NCBI GenBank assembly: GCA_016214905.1
Contig: JACRMQ010000007.1
Coordinates: 264,965 to 328,964, forward strand
DNA: 64,000 nt
Reading direction: 5' to 3'
Origin: Ignavibacteriales bacterium
GTDB lineage: Bacteria > Bacteroidota > Ignavibacteria > UBA10030 > SZUA-254
Below, in pieces: positions 26,094-35,067 of the stretch (the stretch's first letter is position 1; each line of letters begins with the position of its first letter). A program made the position numbers and the translations under genes. The notes beneath the pieces are model-generated. The model was not told where the DNA came from. It made no database searches and saw nothing but the letters and a program-made list of their open reading frames with translations.

Positions 26094-27982
26094 CGTTCTA
26101 CAATAAACGAAAATTATCAATCTTAGTATTGTTGCTTATCTTTGCGAATTGTTTGCTTTCCCAAACACGCACAGATTTATATATTGAGACGGTACACAAA
26201 GATACTCTTGATGCAACTTACTATGTTCCGACCACACCAAAACCTGCAAACGGTTATCCGGCAATTCTTTTCGTGCATGGATTCAGCTTATCAAAGGATT
26301 GGGATACTTCGAACTGTTCGTTTTATTCGAAGAGCGGCTATTTCACAATGTGTTACAGCGTACGCGGTCACGGAAAATCCACAGGTGGTTCAACCATCAT
26401 GTCTACTAAAGAACGATCGGATCTTGCAGATGTTGTAAATTTTCTCAAGTCATTGCCGGAAGTTGATACAAATAAAATCGGACTTTCCGGCGGTTCGCAA
26501 GGCGGACTGCATGGCTTATGGGCTATCGCCGACGATCTTCCCGTGCGGGCTGTTTCATCCGATGTAATTGTGCCCCACTGGGCTTCGGACATGCTTATGA
26601 ACGGTTCAATACGGCGAACAGTTCTTTTACTTCATCAATCTAATATCGGCGTTCGATTTGATCCCATAAGAGATACACTCTGGAACTATATTAGAACAGA
26701 CGATTACGATGCTTTTGCATCAAAATTTATTCCCGGAAGAGATATCGACACTTCTCAGTTGAACAATAAATCGATTCCATCTCTCCGCTTATTGAAATGG
26801 CAGGATCACTACTTTTCTGCTGATGATGGAATAAAGTCTTTTGCGGATTATGGAGGGATGAAAAAACTTTATTTGGGAACTCACGGACATTTTTCCGATG
26901 TGAACAGTATGGAAAGTTCATACCAGCATTCTATTGTAAGCAGGTGGTTAGATTATTTTCTTAAGGATGTCCAAAACGGAATTCTTGATGAACCAACCTA
27001 CACTTATGCGTACAGTCATCTACCGATGGATTCACTCGGATATTTTTCATGGACGAGGAATCAGGAAGTTGCTTATCCTCCCGCGGGAATAACTGAGAAT
27101 AAATTTTATCTTGCCCCCGACTCCATGCTTTTATTTTCAACCCCAACCCATTCAGATACATTTACACTTTTGAACAACTATTTGAATCCTGCCTACACAT
27201 TTGATACGGCGTATATAGAAGGATTCAGAGGTTCCAGATTTAATGTACTGCTTCCTAAAAAAACCATTTCGTTCACTTCACCGGTATTATGGGAAGATAT
27301 AATATGGATCGGAACACCGAGAGTGAAATTTTTCGTGCAATCTGATTATGAAAAGTTTCCTCTTCATATTCAGATATATGAAGTTGACAGCGAAGGGAAC
27401 AAATACTTTATAAACCGGATCAATTATACCGCAAGGCATTGGATTCCGGGAGAAAGCAAGTGGATTGAGATTGATGGTATTGCACATGCGCATAAATTCT
27501 TGAAGGGAAGCCGGATAAGAATAGAGATTACAAACATTGATAAAACAAACCGGAAATATTTAGGAGATTATCCGTTTGTTGTGCCTATGTTAAGTCAGAC
27601 CGGAGCAAATATTATGGTAGATGAAGTACATCCGGCATACATTGCAATTCCGATGATCGGCGACCCGACCTCGGTAGTTTTAGCGAGTGACTTTATACCT
27701 GACCGATTCGAGCTTTCGCAAAACTATCCTAATCCATTCAATCCATCGACAAAAATCAATTATCAATTGCCAATTGATGGTTGGGTAACGATAGATGTAT
27801 ATAATGTGCTCGGGCAAGAAGTAATGACATTGATTAATGAATATAAGAGGATAGGAAAATATGAAGTTGGATTTAACGGCGAGAAGTTATCGAGTGGTGT
27901 GTATTTTTATCGTTTAATAATTCAACCGTTTGATGGCTCGCGGGCATTCACAAAAATTCGAAAGATGATGCTGGTAAAATAA
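26090..27982 (+). CDS. T9SS-secreted CocE/NonD-type alpha/beta hydrolase
   Basis: 630 residues with a signal peptide (LSILVLLLIFANCLLSQ). The alpha/beta hydrolase core has ILFVHGFSLS (oxyanion side), SVRGHGKSTGG, and the nucleophile Ser136 in LSGGSQGGLHG. A likely catalytic Asp/His pair lies near FADYGGMKKLYLGTHGHFS. From about residue 395 a jelly-roll like that of X-Pro dipeptidyl-peptidases follows (VKFFVQSDYEKFPLHIQIYEVD, RIRIEITNIDK). The C-terminus is a T9SS sorting domain (QNYPNPFNPSTKINYQL). It overlaps the stop of the CotH-type gene by four bases, so the two are cotranslated. It likely cleaves a peptide or ester outside the cell; the substrate is unknown. Confidence 0.87.
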   Translation: MTFYNKRKLSILVLLLIFANCLLSQTRTDLYIETVHKDTLDATYYVPTTPKPANGYPAILFVHGFSLSKDWDTSNCSFYSKSGYFTMCYSVRGHGKSTGGSTIMSTKERSDLADVVNFLKSLPEVDTNKIGLSGGSQGGLHGLWAIADDLPVRAVSSDVIVPHWASDMLMNGSIRRTVLLLHQSNIGVRFDPIRDTLWNYIRTDDYDAFASKFIPGRDIDTSQLNNKSIPSLRLLKWQDHYFSADDGIKSFADYGGMKKLYLGTHGHFSDVNSMESSYQHSIVSRWLDYFLKDVQNGILDEPTYTYAYSHLPMDSLGYFSWTRNQEVAYPPAGITENKFYLAPDSMLLFSTPTHSDTFTLLNNYLNPAYTFDTAYIEGFRGSRFNVLLPKKTISFTSPVLWEDIIWIGTPRVKFFVQSDYEKFPLHIQIYEVDSEGNKYFINRINYTARHWIPGESKWIEIDGIAHAHKFLKGSRIRIEITNIDKTNRKYLGDYPFVVPMLSQTGANIMVDEVHPAYIAIPMIGDPTSVVLASDFIPDRFELSQNYPNPFNPSTKINYQLPIDGWVTIDVYNVLGQEVMTLINEYKRIGKYEVGFNGEKLSSGVYFYRLIIQPFDGSRAFTKIRKMMLVK

Positions 27983-28032
27983 ACTCAGATCCTTCCATAA
28001 TCCAACTTGTTTAACAGATATTATTGAGTGGT

Positions 28033-28061
28033 TTGATAAAAGACCGAATTGCATTTATTAT
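28033..28061 (+). promoter_or_regulatory. putative promoter of the KimA-like permease gene
   Basis: TTGATA at 28033-28038 and TATTAT at 28056-28061 are 17 bases apart. The start would lie near 28068, leaving a leader of about 40 bases, too short to hold a c-di-AMP riboswitch. Confidence 0.45.
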
Positions 28062-28109
28062 TATTATTTTGGATATTTGCATCGGTTTTTATAGAATTTA
28101 TTGATTATT

Positions 28110-30116
28110 ATGGAAGAAAAAGAAGAACTAAGTGCCGGGAAGAGATTCAGAAGATTTTTAATTGGCTCTTCCCGCGATCCCGAGGATAAAACACTCTTTC
28201 ACAAACTTTCCTTAATCGCTTTTTTCGCATGGGTTGCGCTTGGCGCCGACGGTATGTCGTCGTCAAGTTACGGTCCCGAGGAAGCATTTCGTGCGCTGTC
28301 CGGTCATCATGCATTAAGTTTGTTCGTGGCTTTAGGAACAGCGATTACAATTTTTGTCATTAGCACAAGTTATAATCAAATCATACAACTTTTTCCCTCT
28401 GGTGGAGGGGGGTATTTAGTTGCAAGCAAATTACTTTCGCCAAAAGCAGGAATGGTTGCGGGTTGTGCCCTGCTGATCGACTATGTTCTTACAATAACAC
28501 TTTCTATAGCAAGCGGTGCAGATGCATTGTTCAGCTTTCTTCCATCGAACTGGTATCATCTCCGCCTCGAATTTGCTTTGGTTATTTTATTAATTCTAAT
28601 TATTCTTAATTTACGTGGTGTTAAAGAATCTGTAATACCGCTGATACCTATTTTTATACTATTTGTTTTAACTCACATAATACTTATCGGTTATGCGTGG
28701 GGCGCGAATTTGTTCAATCTTCCCGCGATAGTTTCAGAGACAAGGGTTGACTTTAATAACTCAGTTTCAGAGCTTGGAATGTTCGGTGTTGTGTTTCTTA
28801 TCTTGCGTGCTTACAGCATGGGTGCGGGTACATTCACCGGTATTGAAGCAGTAAGCAACGGTCTTCCGATATTGCGAGAACCCAAAGTCGAAACAGCTAA
28901 ACGAACAATGCGTTATATGACAATATCGCTGGCGTTGCTTGTGCTGGGTTTGATGTTCTCTTATCTATTGTATGGAGTTCAACCTCAACAAGGAAAAACA
29001 TTGAATGCAATATTGTTCGAAAGTATTACGGCAACTTGGGGAAGTAGTTGGGGATATTATTTGGTTCTGATTGCTCTTTTATCTGAAGCGGCACTGCTTA
29101 CCGTTGCCGCGCAAACTGGATTTATAGATGGTCCCCGCGTTCTTTCAAATATGGCGCTTGACAGGTGGATGCCAACGAGGTTTGCAACGCTAAGCGATCG
29201 ACTTGTAACTCAAAACGGTATAGTAATTATGGGTGTGGGGGCTCTTATTTTAATGGTCGCTACACGAGGATCGGTACAATTTCTTGTTGTTCTCTACAGT
29301 ATCAATGTGTTTATTACTTTCGTTCTATCTCAATCGGGAATGGTGCGGCACTGGTGGCTCGAGCGAAAACAGGAAAAGTATTGGAAACGAAAATTAGTAA
29401 TAAATGGAGTGGGATTGATACTTACTTCTTTTATACTTGTATCTGTTATAATATTGAAATTTTTTGAAGGCGGGTGGATAACCTTATTAGTAACCGGCGG
29501 GCTTGTTGTGATTGTGCTTTATGTAAAGCGGCACTATCTAACAACACAAAAACTACTTAAACGTTTAGACACTCTTGTTAACGTGGTTGAAACCTCCGAC
29601 AGCGTAATATCTCCGGAGGATATTAAAAATCCGAAGCCTAAAATCTCATTCAACAATAAAGCTAAGACGGCAGTGATTCTTGTGAATGGTTTCAACGGAC
29701 TCGGATTGCATACACTTTTCAGCGTGATAAGATATTTTGGTGATGCATACAAAAATTATCTTTTTGTTGAGGTTGGTATTTTTGACGCGGGTAATTTCAA
29801 AGGGGCAACAGAAATCGATCGATTGCAAGCGGCGATCAAACTGGACGTCGATCGATACATCAATTACATGAAACAAAATGGATATTACGCTGAGGGATTC
29901 ACAGGTGTTGGCATTGATGTAGTGGAGGAGATTTCTAATTTATCGAAAGATATTTTGGCAAAATATCCGAGTGCGGTTTTCTTCGGGGGTCAACTTGTGT
30001 TCGGTAAGGAATCTATTTTATCTCGCTGGTTGCATAACTATACGGTCTTCTCGCTTCAGAGAAAATTTTATCATGAGGGAGTGCCGGTTGTAATTCTCCC
30101 GATCCGCGTGTACTAA
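28110..30116 (+). CDS. KimA-like APC-superfamily permease (probable K+ transporter)
   Basis: 668 residues from the ATG at 28110; a TTG three codons earlier is unlikely. About twelve membrane helices fill residues 30-465, starting with GADGMSSSSYGPEEAF, a motif I recall from KimA/YdaO potassium importers of Bacillus. It also has PSGGGGYLVASK and GTFTGIEAVSNGLPILREPK, the conserved APC/KUP segments. A cytoplasmic tail of about 200 residues follows, as in KimA. It should carry K+ (or an amino acid) across the inner membrane by proton symport. In Bacillus kimA is controlled by a c-di-AMP riboswitch; none is seen here. Two tandem hairpin terminators follow the gene. Confidence 0.82.
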   Translation: MEEKEELSAGKRFRRFLIGSSRDPEDKTLFHKLSLIAFFAWVALGADGMSSSSYGPEEAFRALSGHHALSLFVALGTAITIFVISTSYNQIIQLFPSGGGGYLVASKLLSPKAGMVAGCALLIDYVLTITLSIASGADALFSFLPSNWYHLRLEFALVILLILIILNLRGVKESVIPLIPIFILFVLTHIILIGYAWGANLFNLPAIVSETRVDFNNSVSELGMFGVVFLILRAYSMGAGTFTGIEAVSNGLPILREPKVETAKRTMRYMTISLALLVLGLMFSYLLYGVQPQQGKTLNAILFESITATWGSSWGYYLVLIALLSEAALLTVAAQTGFIDGPRVLSNMALDRWMPTRFATLSDRLVTQNGIVIMGVGALILMVATRGSVQFLVVLYSINVFITFVLSQSGMVRHWWLERKQEKYWKRKLVINGVGLILTSFILVSVIILKFFEGGWITLLVTGGLVVIVLYVKRHYLTTQKLLKRLDTLVNVVETSDSVISPEDIKNPKPKISFNNKAKTAVILVNGFNGLGLHTLFSVIRYFGDAYKNYLFVEVGIFDAGNFKGATEIDRLQAAIKLDVDRYINYMKQNGYYAEGFTGVGIDVVEEISNLSKDILAKYPSAVFFGGQLVFGKESILSRWLHNYTVFSLQRKFYHEGVPVVILPIRVY

Positions 30117-30130
30117 GCCGATAAGAAGTC

Positions 30131-30174
30131 TGCTGAGAATAAAGAATCTATTATCTGATTCTCCAGCATTTTTT
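30131..30174 (+). terminator. first terminator after the permease gene
   Basis: TGCTGAGAAT (30131-30140) pairs with ATTCTCCAGCA (30158-30168) with one bulged C, followed directly by a T run (30169-30174). Confidence 0.7.
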
Positions 30175-30199
30175 ATTATATAATAATTATCAACCATAG

Positions 30200-30247
30200 A
30201 CTCCGACATCTGCTTGAATCATCCAAGCTCAGATGTCGGAGTTTTTT
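30200..30247 (+). terminator. second, strong terminator after the permease gene
   Basis: ACTCCGACATCTG (30200-30212) pairs perfectly with CAGATGTCGGAGT (30230-30242), and a six-base T run ends the second arm at 30247. GCTTG/CAAGC extends the stem inward. It separates the permease from the convergent cytochrome operon. Confidence 0.9.
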
Positions 30248-30274
30248 CAGTAAAGACTCGTAGAGAACCGGGAA

Positions 30275-31441
30275 TTAAAACGCGGTCATAAACCCGAATG
30301 TCAGCTTAGGTTGCTTGCGTTCTAGATCATACCCAAACTCACCTAATAGTTTCAGGTTACGCGCCAACATGTATGTAAAATTTCCGGCAACGGCGTGGTA
30401 TTTTAAATCTTCCTGTCCCGAATCAATCCGGTTATACATAAGGAAAACATACCAATCGCTTTTATCGAGTTCCGGCGCGAACATCAATTGAGCAAAACCT
30501 CCGCGTGTGACTATTTTCTGATTTTCCTCTTTGAAGTACGGATTAGAATCTTCGCGGTACATGAACTGTCCGCACAATTCAAGTTGATCGTACGATAATG
30601 TGGCGTCGACTCCCGCCATTCCAATACCGTTTTTTAACAGGTCGATTTTTTCTTTCCCGATGTAACCGAGAGTTCCGATTGAGAAATTTGAATCAATCGG
30701 TTGCGCAACACGGAAAAATAAATTTTTGTAAGGATCGGTATCGAACATGAAATCTTCGCCGGCTTCAATACCGTTTCCGTTTGATACAGATGCGATGATA
30801 TCCGTTTCTGTTGGCAGGGTGTAGCTGAGCATTAATCCGCGGTCGTATGTCAAATCTACCATCGACATTCCCGGCTTCGCTTTATAGATTTCGTAATCTT
30901 CATACATCGGTCGAAGCTCTCGTTTGAATACCGGATCGCAAACCTGATACTGACCCGCCATTATATCGAAATCGATATTGCCGACATTGTTGAAATAGAG
31001 AAACGCGTCTTCAACGCCGACCAGCGATCCTTTTTCGTTCATCAGGAAATAAAAAAAGTACGATACATCCTTAGCAATCTGACCGCTTGATAAAATTTTC
31101 ATAACAAAGGGCCATTCGATGTCGGTTTTTGCGTTGACAGAATCTTTACCTGGACGCATCCTAAAAGCTCCATCGAACCTAATAGCGATAGGCAATTCAC
31201 GCATCAATAAAAGCTTATCGTCTCCCGTTTCCCGCGCAAAACGCGGCGGTTCTTTATCTTTTAACTGATAACCGTTCGCGGCAAATTCATCTCCATATGG
31301 TTTTAATTTTGGTATCGGCGAGTGACAAACATTGCACGACATATCGTACTTCCGTGCGTATGCCGGTATTGCCGATGCTTGATCGGAAACAATACTAATA
31401 AAAACTATAATGATGCTAATAATAAAAATGATTTTTTTCAT
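30275..31441 (-). CDS. monoheme cytochrome-porin fusion (Cyc2-like architecture)
   Basis: 388 residues from the ATG at 31441, fixed by a strong AAGGAGG a few bases upstream; longer frames run into the upstream gene. A signal peptide ends near ASA. A short heme segment follows at once: IPAYARKYDMSCNVCHSPIPKLKPYG, with Cys36-His40 as the only CXXCH. The remaining 340 residues alternate aromatic and polar residues in strand-length blocks (SYFFYFLMNEKG, WYVFLMYNRID, AGNFTYMLARN), ending in ...LTFGFMTAF with a terminal Phe, as in outer-membrane barrels. Fused cytochrome-porins such as Cyc2 carry electrons through the outer membrane. Family identity with Cyc2 is not claimed; only the architecture is similar. 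The multiheme cytochrome gene is 16 bases upstream. Confidence 0.8.
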   Translation of the reverse strand: MKKIIFIISIIIVFISIVSDQASAIPAYARKYDMSCNVCHSPIPKLKPYGDEFAANGYQLKDKEPPRFARETGDDKLLLMRELPIAIRFDGAFRMRPGKDSVNAKTDIEWPFVMKILSSGQIAKDVSYFFYFLMNEKGSLVGVEDAFLYFNNVGNIDFDIMAGQYQVCDPVFKRELRPMYEDYEIYKAKPGMSMVDLTYDRGLMLSYTLPTETDIIASVSNGNGIEAGEDFMFDTDPYKNLFFRVAQPIDSNFSIGTLGYIGKEKIDLLKNGIGMAGVDATLSYDQLELCGQFMYREDSNPYFKEENQKIVTRGGFAQLMFAPELDKSDWYVFLMYNRIDSGQEDLKYHAVAGNFTYMLARNLKLLGEFGYDLERKQPKLTFGFMTAF

Positions 31442-31457
31442 GATATATTCCTCCTTA

Positions 31458-32831
31458 TTATTGAGCGATATTAATATTTGTTTCATGAAAATTGACTTCG
31501 ATAATCTCAGCTTCATCTTTAGGCACGCCAAGGAATTCAACAATCGGAGTCGGTAGCTTCTGATAGTTCAGAACCGCTTTTACTTTCATCGGTCCGGGCG
31601 CCGCGTTTGCAGGAACCGTCCAAGTAAAAGTTTCGAGTTTTGTTTCTCTCGGACCGATACGATAATCTGTCGATTGAGATGCTGTGTTCCATTGCTGTAT
31701 CGTCATTCTTCCCTGCGGATCTAGGTATGGCAATCTAAAAATTCTATCTCCTTCAGGCACGCCATCACGTTGAACACCTTTGAAATCTGGTTGGTTCAAA
31801 GCAATTCCCATATCTTGATATGCTAACGTATTGGCAGCAATCGTATATTCTTCGCCGGGGAATCCCTTTTTATCAACAGACAGATGATAAACAGTACCCT
31901 TCGCATCAGTTGCTTCTACGTGAAGCCAAAGCATTCGTTCTTCGGCAGAACCGGTTGGAAATTTATGTCCCGTCTTTTGATTGAATAGCGCGACCGTGAA
32001 TTTTACCGGCTCACCAGGTTCAACATCTCGTATGTCGGGATGAATGCGTAGCTCAACGACTCCTCGTACTTTTCCCGGATCGTGCGCGCCATGAAAAAGA
32101 TGCTGAGCAACATCAGGCAATTCAGGTCCCATCGAGGCATTATGCCCTTTAGCGAATGTCATATGACACGATTGACAAGGCACGCCTTCTTTTGCGTATG
32201 GACCCTCTTTCCATTCGAGATGAGTTGATTTAACCCAGATGCCGTATGGATCTTTTTCGTTATGACAAACTCCGCAGAAGTCCGCACTCTTATGAAACTC
32301 GGAATATTTCGTTTCGTGAGCAGGTGAACTTGCCGCTTGACGCGGTCCGTATTTTATTTTACCCGGTTCGGAAATAAAATTAAAGTTGAACGGTGTGTCT
32401 CCCGAAAAACCGGTGATTGTATGGCACACATCGCACGAGACAGATTCATTCGCGCGGCTGTTTGCTTCCGGCTTCGGTGGCGGAACATCACCTGCGAGAA
32501 ATGCTATTGGCGCGTGGCATCCGTTGCAGCCAGCTTTTACGCCCGCGACCTTCGGATCCTTTTCGGCATGTGGAACCGCTAACTTGAAATACTCGATCTC
32601 GTCCCAATGATGGGTGTATGCCTGCGACATCATCGCTTGCTTCCACTGCTGATAGAAGTCCACGTGGCACGATGCACCACAAACTTCCGGTTTTTCAAAA
32701 TCGTCATACTTTTTCGTACCTAGTGCATCATCACCTGTTTTTGGTGGCTGCGCAACAACGGTAACCACGGTTATCAGTATAAAAAGTAAAAGTATTAACA
32801 ATGTTTTAGTGTGAATTATAGAAAGCTTCAT
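31458..32831 (-). CDS. exported pentaheme cytochrome c, c554-like
   Basis: 457 residues from the ATG at 32831 (GGAGGAT sits just upstream at 32838-32844). A signal peptide or anchor (TLLILLLFILITVVTVVAQ) comes first. Five heme motifs: CGASCH at 51 (a CX3CH), CNGCH at 102, CDVCH at 133, CGVCH at 186 and CQSCH at 219. Spacing and text (CHVDFYQQWKQAMMSQAYTHH, YGIWVKSTHLEW, GVPCQSCHM) resemble the cytochrome c554/c-prime family. The distal part (about 260-455) is a beta-rich domain with KFPTGSAEERMLWLHVEA. It is the first gene of a two-gene operon with the cytochrome-porin, a likely electron route between periplasm and outside. Reaction not assignable. Confidence 0.87.
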   Translation of the reverse strand: MKLSIIHTKTLLILLLFILITVVTVVAQPPKTGDDALGTKKYDDFEKPEVCGASCHVDFYQQWKQAMMSQAYTHHWDEIEYFKLAVPHAEKDPKVAGVKAGCNGCHAPIAFLAGDVPPPKPEANSRANESVSCDVCHTITGFSGDTPFNFNFISEPGKIKYGPRQAASSPAHETKYSEFHKSADFCGVCHNEKDPYGIWVKSTHLEWKEGPYAKEGVPCQSCHMTFAKGHNASMGPELPDVAQHLFHGAHDPGKVRGVVELRIHPDIRDVEPGEPVKFTVALFNQKTGHKFPTGSAEERMLWLHVEATDAKGTVYHLSVDKKGFPGEEYTIAANTLAYQDMGIALNQPDFKGVQRDGVPEGDRIFRLPYLDPQGRMTIQQWNTASQSTDYRIGPRETKLETFTWTVPANAAPGPMKVKAVLNYQKLPTPIVEFLGVPKDEAEIIEVNFHETNINIAQ

Positions 32832-33032
32832 AGAATCATCCTCCATGAAAATATTGTTAAATGTATGTTAACAGCGGGCTGATTAAGAAAAATATCTTTT
32901 TCATGAACCATGTGTAAATTTAGCATAAAACAAAAACAAAAGCAAATAATTTACTATATAGCAATTGATTTTTCCACCTTTTATTTGTAACATATTACAA
33001 CTCAAAAGTTATCGACTAACATAATTATACTC

Positions 33033-33977
33033 TTGAAATCCCAACGTCTCGGCATCTGGCTCGCTCTGGTCGTGGAAGTGCTTCTTTTAACGATTCTCAC
33101 CTCTTCTATCGGAAGCGATGGTTCATTCCAGTCGACTTTTCTAAACTGGTCTAATATTTCTCAGGTCATTCGCGCTTTGTCATTCATAGCGATAATGGCA
33201 ATCGGTGTGGCTCCTGTGATTATCTCGGGTGGCATCGATTTATCGATGGGTTCTATTCTCGGTTTTTCAGGCGTTGTTACCGCAGTTCTTTTAAATAATG
33301 GAATTGATATTTTCTCAGCATCGATCGCGGGTCTTGCCGTCGGACTACTGAGCGGATTTGTTAATGGAATATTAGTCACTGAAGCAAAACTACCTCCGTT
33401 CATTGCAACATTAGGAATGATGAGCATAGCGCGCGGACTTGCATTCGCGCTAACAGGCGGAGAAACAATAAGAAATCTTCCGCCGGAATTTATTGCTACC
33501 GGACAAGGAGCTATACTAAATATTCCAATTCCAATTTTAATCTTGATAATATTCGCTATCGCTATCGGGTACTTCCTCAAATCGACAAAATGGGGAAGAT
33601 ATGTTTATGCAATCGGCGGAAACGAAGAAGCGTCGTTCTTCAGCGGGGTTAATGTTGGGAAAATGAAAATTTTTGTTTACACTTTATGCGGACTTGCGGC
33701 CGGCATTGCCGGGGTTTTATTCACTGCGCGCTTCGGTGTCGGTCAGTCAACATCCGGTCTCGGTTATGAACTCGATGTTATCGCGGCGGCTGTGATTGGC
33801 GGAGTAAGTTTGAGCGGAGGACGGGGAACAATCGTTGGTGTTATTATCGGCTCTTTATTGATGGGGATTTTACGAAACGGTTTGGTTCTTCTGAATGTCT
33901 CAGCTTACTGGCAGCAAGTTGCAATCGGACTTGTAATTTTGTTAGCTGTGATATTAGATAGGAAGACGAAACGGTGA
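33033..33977 (+). CDS. ribose-type (CUT2) ABC transporter permease 1
   Basis: 314 residues. No ATG fits the 5' end; TTG at 33033 is the best start and there is no clear ribosome site, so the start is uncertain. About nine to ten hydrophobic helices match RbsC-type permeases: GVAPVIISGGIDLSMGSILG, LPPFIATLGMMSIARGLAFALTGG, GRYVYAIGGNEEASFFSGVNV and AAAVIGGVSLSGGRGTIVG. It forms the membrane channel for a sugar importer. A related permease lies at 37575 at the end of the cassette, so a heterodimer is likely. A palindromic repeat separates it from the binding protein gene. Confidence 0.9.
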   Translation: MKSQRLGIWLALVVEVLLLTILTSSIGSDGSFQSTFLNWSNISQVIRALSFIAIMAIGVAPVIISGGIDLSMGSILGFSGVVTAVLLNNGIDIFSASIAGLAVGLLSGFVNGILVTEAKLPPFIATLGMMSIARGLAFALTGGETIRNLPPEFIATGQGAILNIPIPILILIIFAIAIGYFLKSTKWGRYVYAIGGNEEASFFSGVNVGKMKIFVYTLCGLAAGIAGVLFTARFGVGQSTSGLGYELDVIAAAVIGGVSLSGGRGTIVGVIIGSLLMGILRNGLVLLNVSAYWQQVAIGLVILLAVILDRKTKR

Positions 33978-33986
33978 ACCCGAGTT

Positions 33987-34051
33987 ACCCTCTTCCTATA
34001 ATCCCTCTCCCAAAATGGGAGAGGGATGTCACGAAGTGACAAGGAGAGGGT
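33987..34051. repeat. cloverleaf-like palindromic repeat
   Basis: Outer arms ACCCTCTTCCT (33987-33997) and AGGAGAGGGT (34042-34051) enclose two hairpins, TCCCTCTCCCA/TGGGAGAGGGA (34002-34012/34016-34026) and TGTCAC/GTGACA (34027-34032/34036-34041). This type of CCCTCTCC palindrome is known as a dispersed intergenic repeat in many bacteria. It lies between the permease and the first binding-protein gene and gives a spurious early start frame. Confidence 0.75.
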
Positions 34052-34088
34052 CAAGCAAGAAACTTCAAATAATTATCGAAGGAATAAA

Positions 34089-35042
34089 ATGAAAAAATAT
34101 TTAGTTGCAATTATCGCAATCATACTGTTTCTCTCCGGTTGCGGCAAAAAGCAAGAAGAGAAAAAATTAGTATTCGCGTTCGTACCGAAATTATTAGACA
34201 ACCCTGTTTTTCAGGTTGCATGGCAGGGTGCGCAAGGTGCGGCAAAAGATTTAGGTAACGGGAAAATAGAAGTTCAACGTTTCGCACCTGTAAAATCTGA
34301 TGCGGTTGAACAGGCACAAATTATCGAGAGTTTAATCGAAAAGAAAGTCGACGGCATTGCAGTATCCGTCAACGACGCAGACGCCCTTACTGAATCTATC
34401 AACAAAGCTGTTGATGCGGGAATACCTGTTGTCTGTTTCGATTCGGACGCACCGAAGAGCAAACGGTTCGCTTATTACGGAACAGCCAACTTCCCAAGCG
34501 GAAAACAAATGGCAGAGCATCTTGTAAAGCTTATGGGAACAAAAGGAAACGTTGCAATGCTGATGGGCACGCCGGGTGCGCCGAATCTTGAAGAACGCCG
34601 GCAGGGAATTCTTGAGTACTTCAAAACTTATCCCGATATTAAAGTTGTTGCAACCGAATATTGTTATGACGATGTGAACAAAGGTGTGAGCGGAATGGAA
34701 GCGGCAATACAGGCACATCCCGATCTTAATGGCTGGGTTTTGCCGGGCGCATGGGCATTGTTCACTCCGCCTCCCGGACCATTCGCTGCAAAAAAGCCGG
34801 GTGATCTGTTTGTTGTTTCCATTGATGCACTTCCAGAACAACTTGATTATGTTCGTCAAGGATATGTGCAAGTTTTAATGGGACAAAAGCTCTGGGGCTG
34901 GGGTTATGAAAGCGTTCGGATGCTGAAGGAATACAAAGAAGGTAAAACACCGGCACAACCGGTAATTGATTCCGGGCTCGATATTATTACAAAAGAAAAT
35001 GTTGAAGAGTATACAATGAAGTGGAAAACCGGAAAATTCTGA
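34089..35042 (+). CDS. sugar ABC transporter substrate-binding lipoprotein 1
   Basis: 317 residues from the ATG at 34089 (AAGGAATAAA upstream). A lipoprotein signal ends at LSGC with Cys18. The periplasmic-binding-protein fold of the ribose/galactose type is clear: KVDGIAVSVNDADALTESINKAVDAGIPVVCFDSDAP, NVAMLMGTPGAPNLEERRQGILEYF and WVLPGAWALF. The binding cleft has FDSD and the hinge segment RRQG. It hands a sugar to the two permeases. The sugar cannot be read from sequence; context with an alpha-mannosidase suggests a mannose-containing compound. Confidence 0.9.
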   Translation: MKKYLVAIIAIILFLSGCGKKQEEKKLVFAFVPKLLDNPVFQVAWQGAQGAAKDLGNGKIEVQRFAPVKSDAVEQAQIIESLIEKKVDGIAVSVNDADALTESINKAVDAGIPVVCFDSDAPKSKRFAYYGTANFPSGKQMAEHLVKLMGTKGNVAMLMGTPGAPNLEERRQGILEYFKTYPDIKVVATEYCYDDVNKGVSGMEAAIQAHPDLNGWVLPGAWALFTPPPGPFAAKKPGDLFVVSIDALPEQLDYVRQGYVQVLMGQKLWGWGYESVRMLKEYKEGKTPAQPVIDSGLDIITKENVEEYTMKWKTGKF

Positions 35043-35067
35043 ATCAATTAAAAAGGAAAAATTAAAA

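Noticed and set aside
27983..28109. c-di-AMP (ydaO) riboswitch before the KimA-like gene
   Set aside because: The gap is about 127 bases, and I see none of the conserved paired elements.
34026..34088. Longer N-terminus of binding protein 1
   Set aside because: The extra codons come from the palindromic repeat, and the ATG at 34089 gives a proper lipoprotein signal with a ribosome site.
34332..34871. 179-codon open frame antisense to binding protein 1
   Set aside because: It is opposite a certain gene, lacks a ribosome site and has no protein-like pattern.
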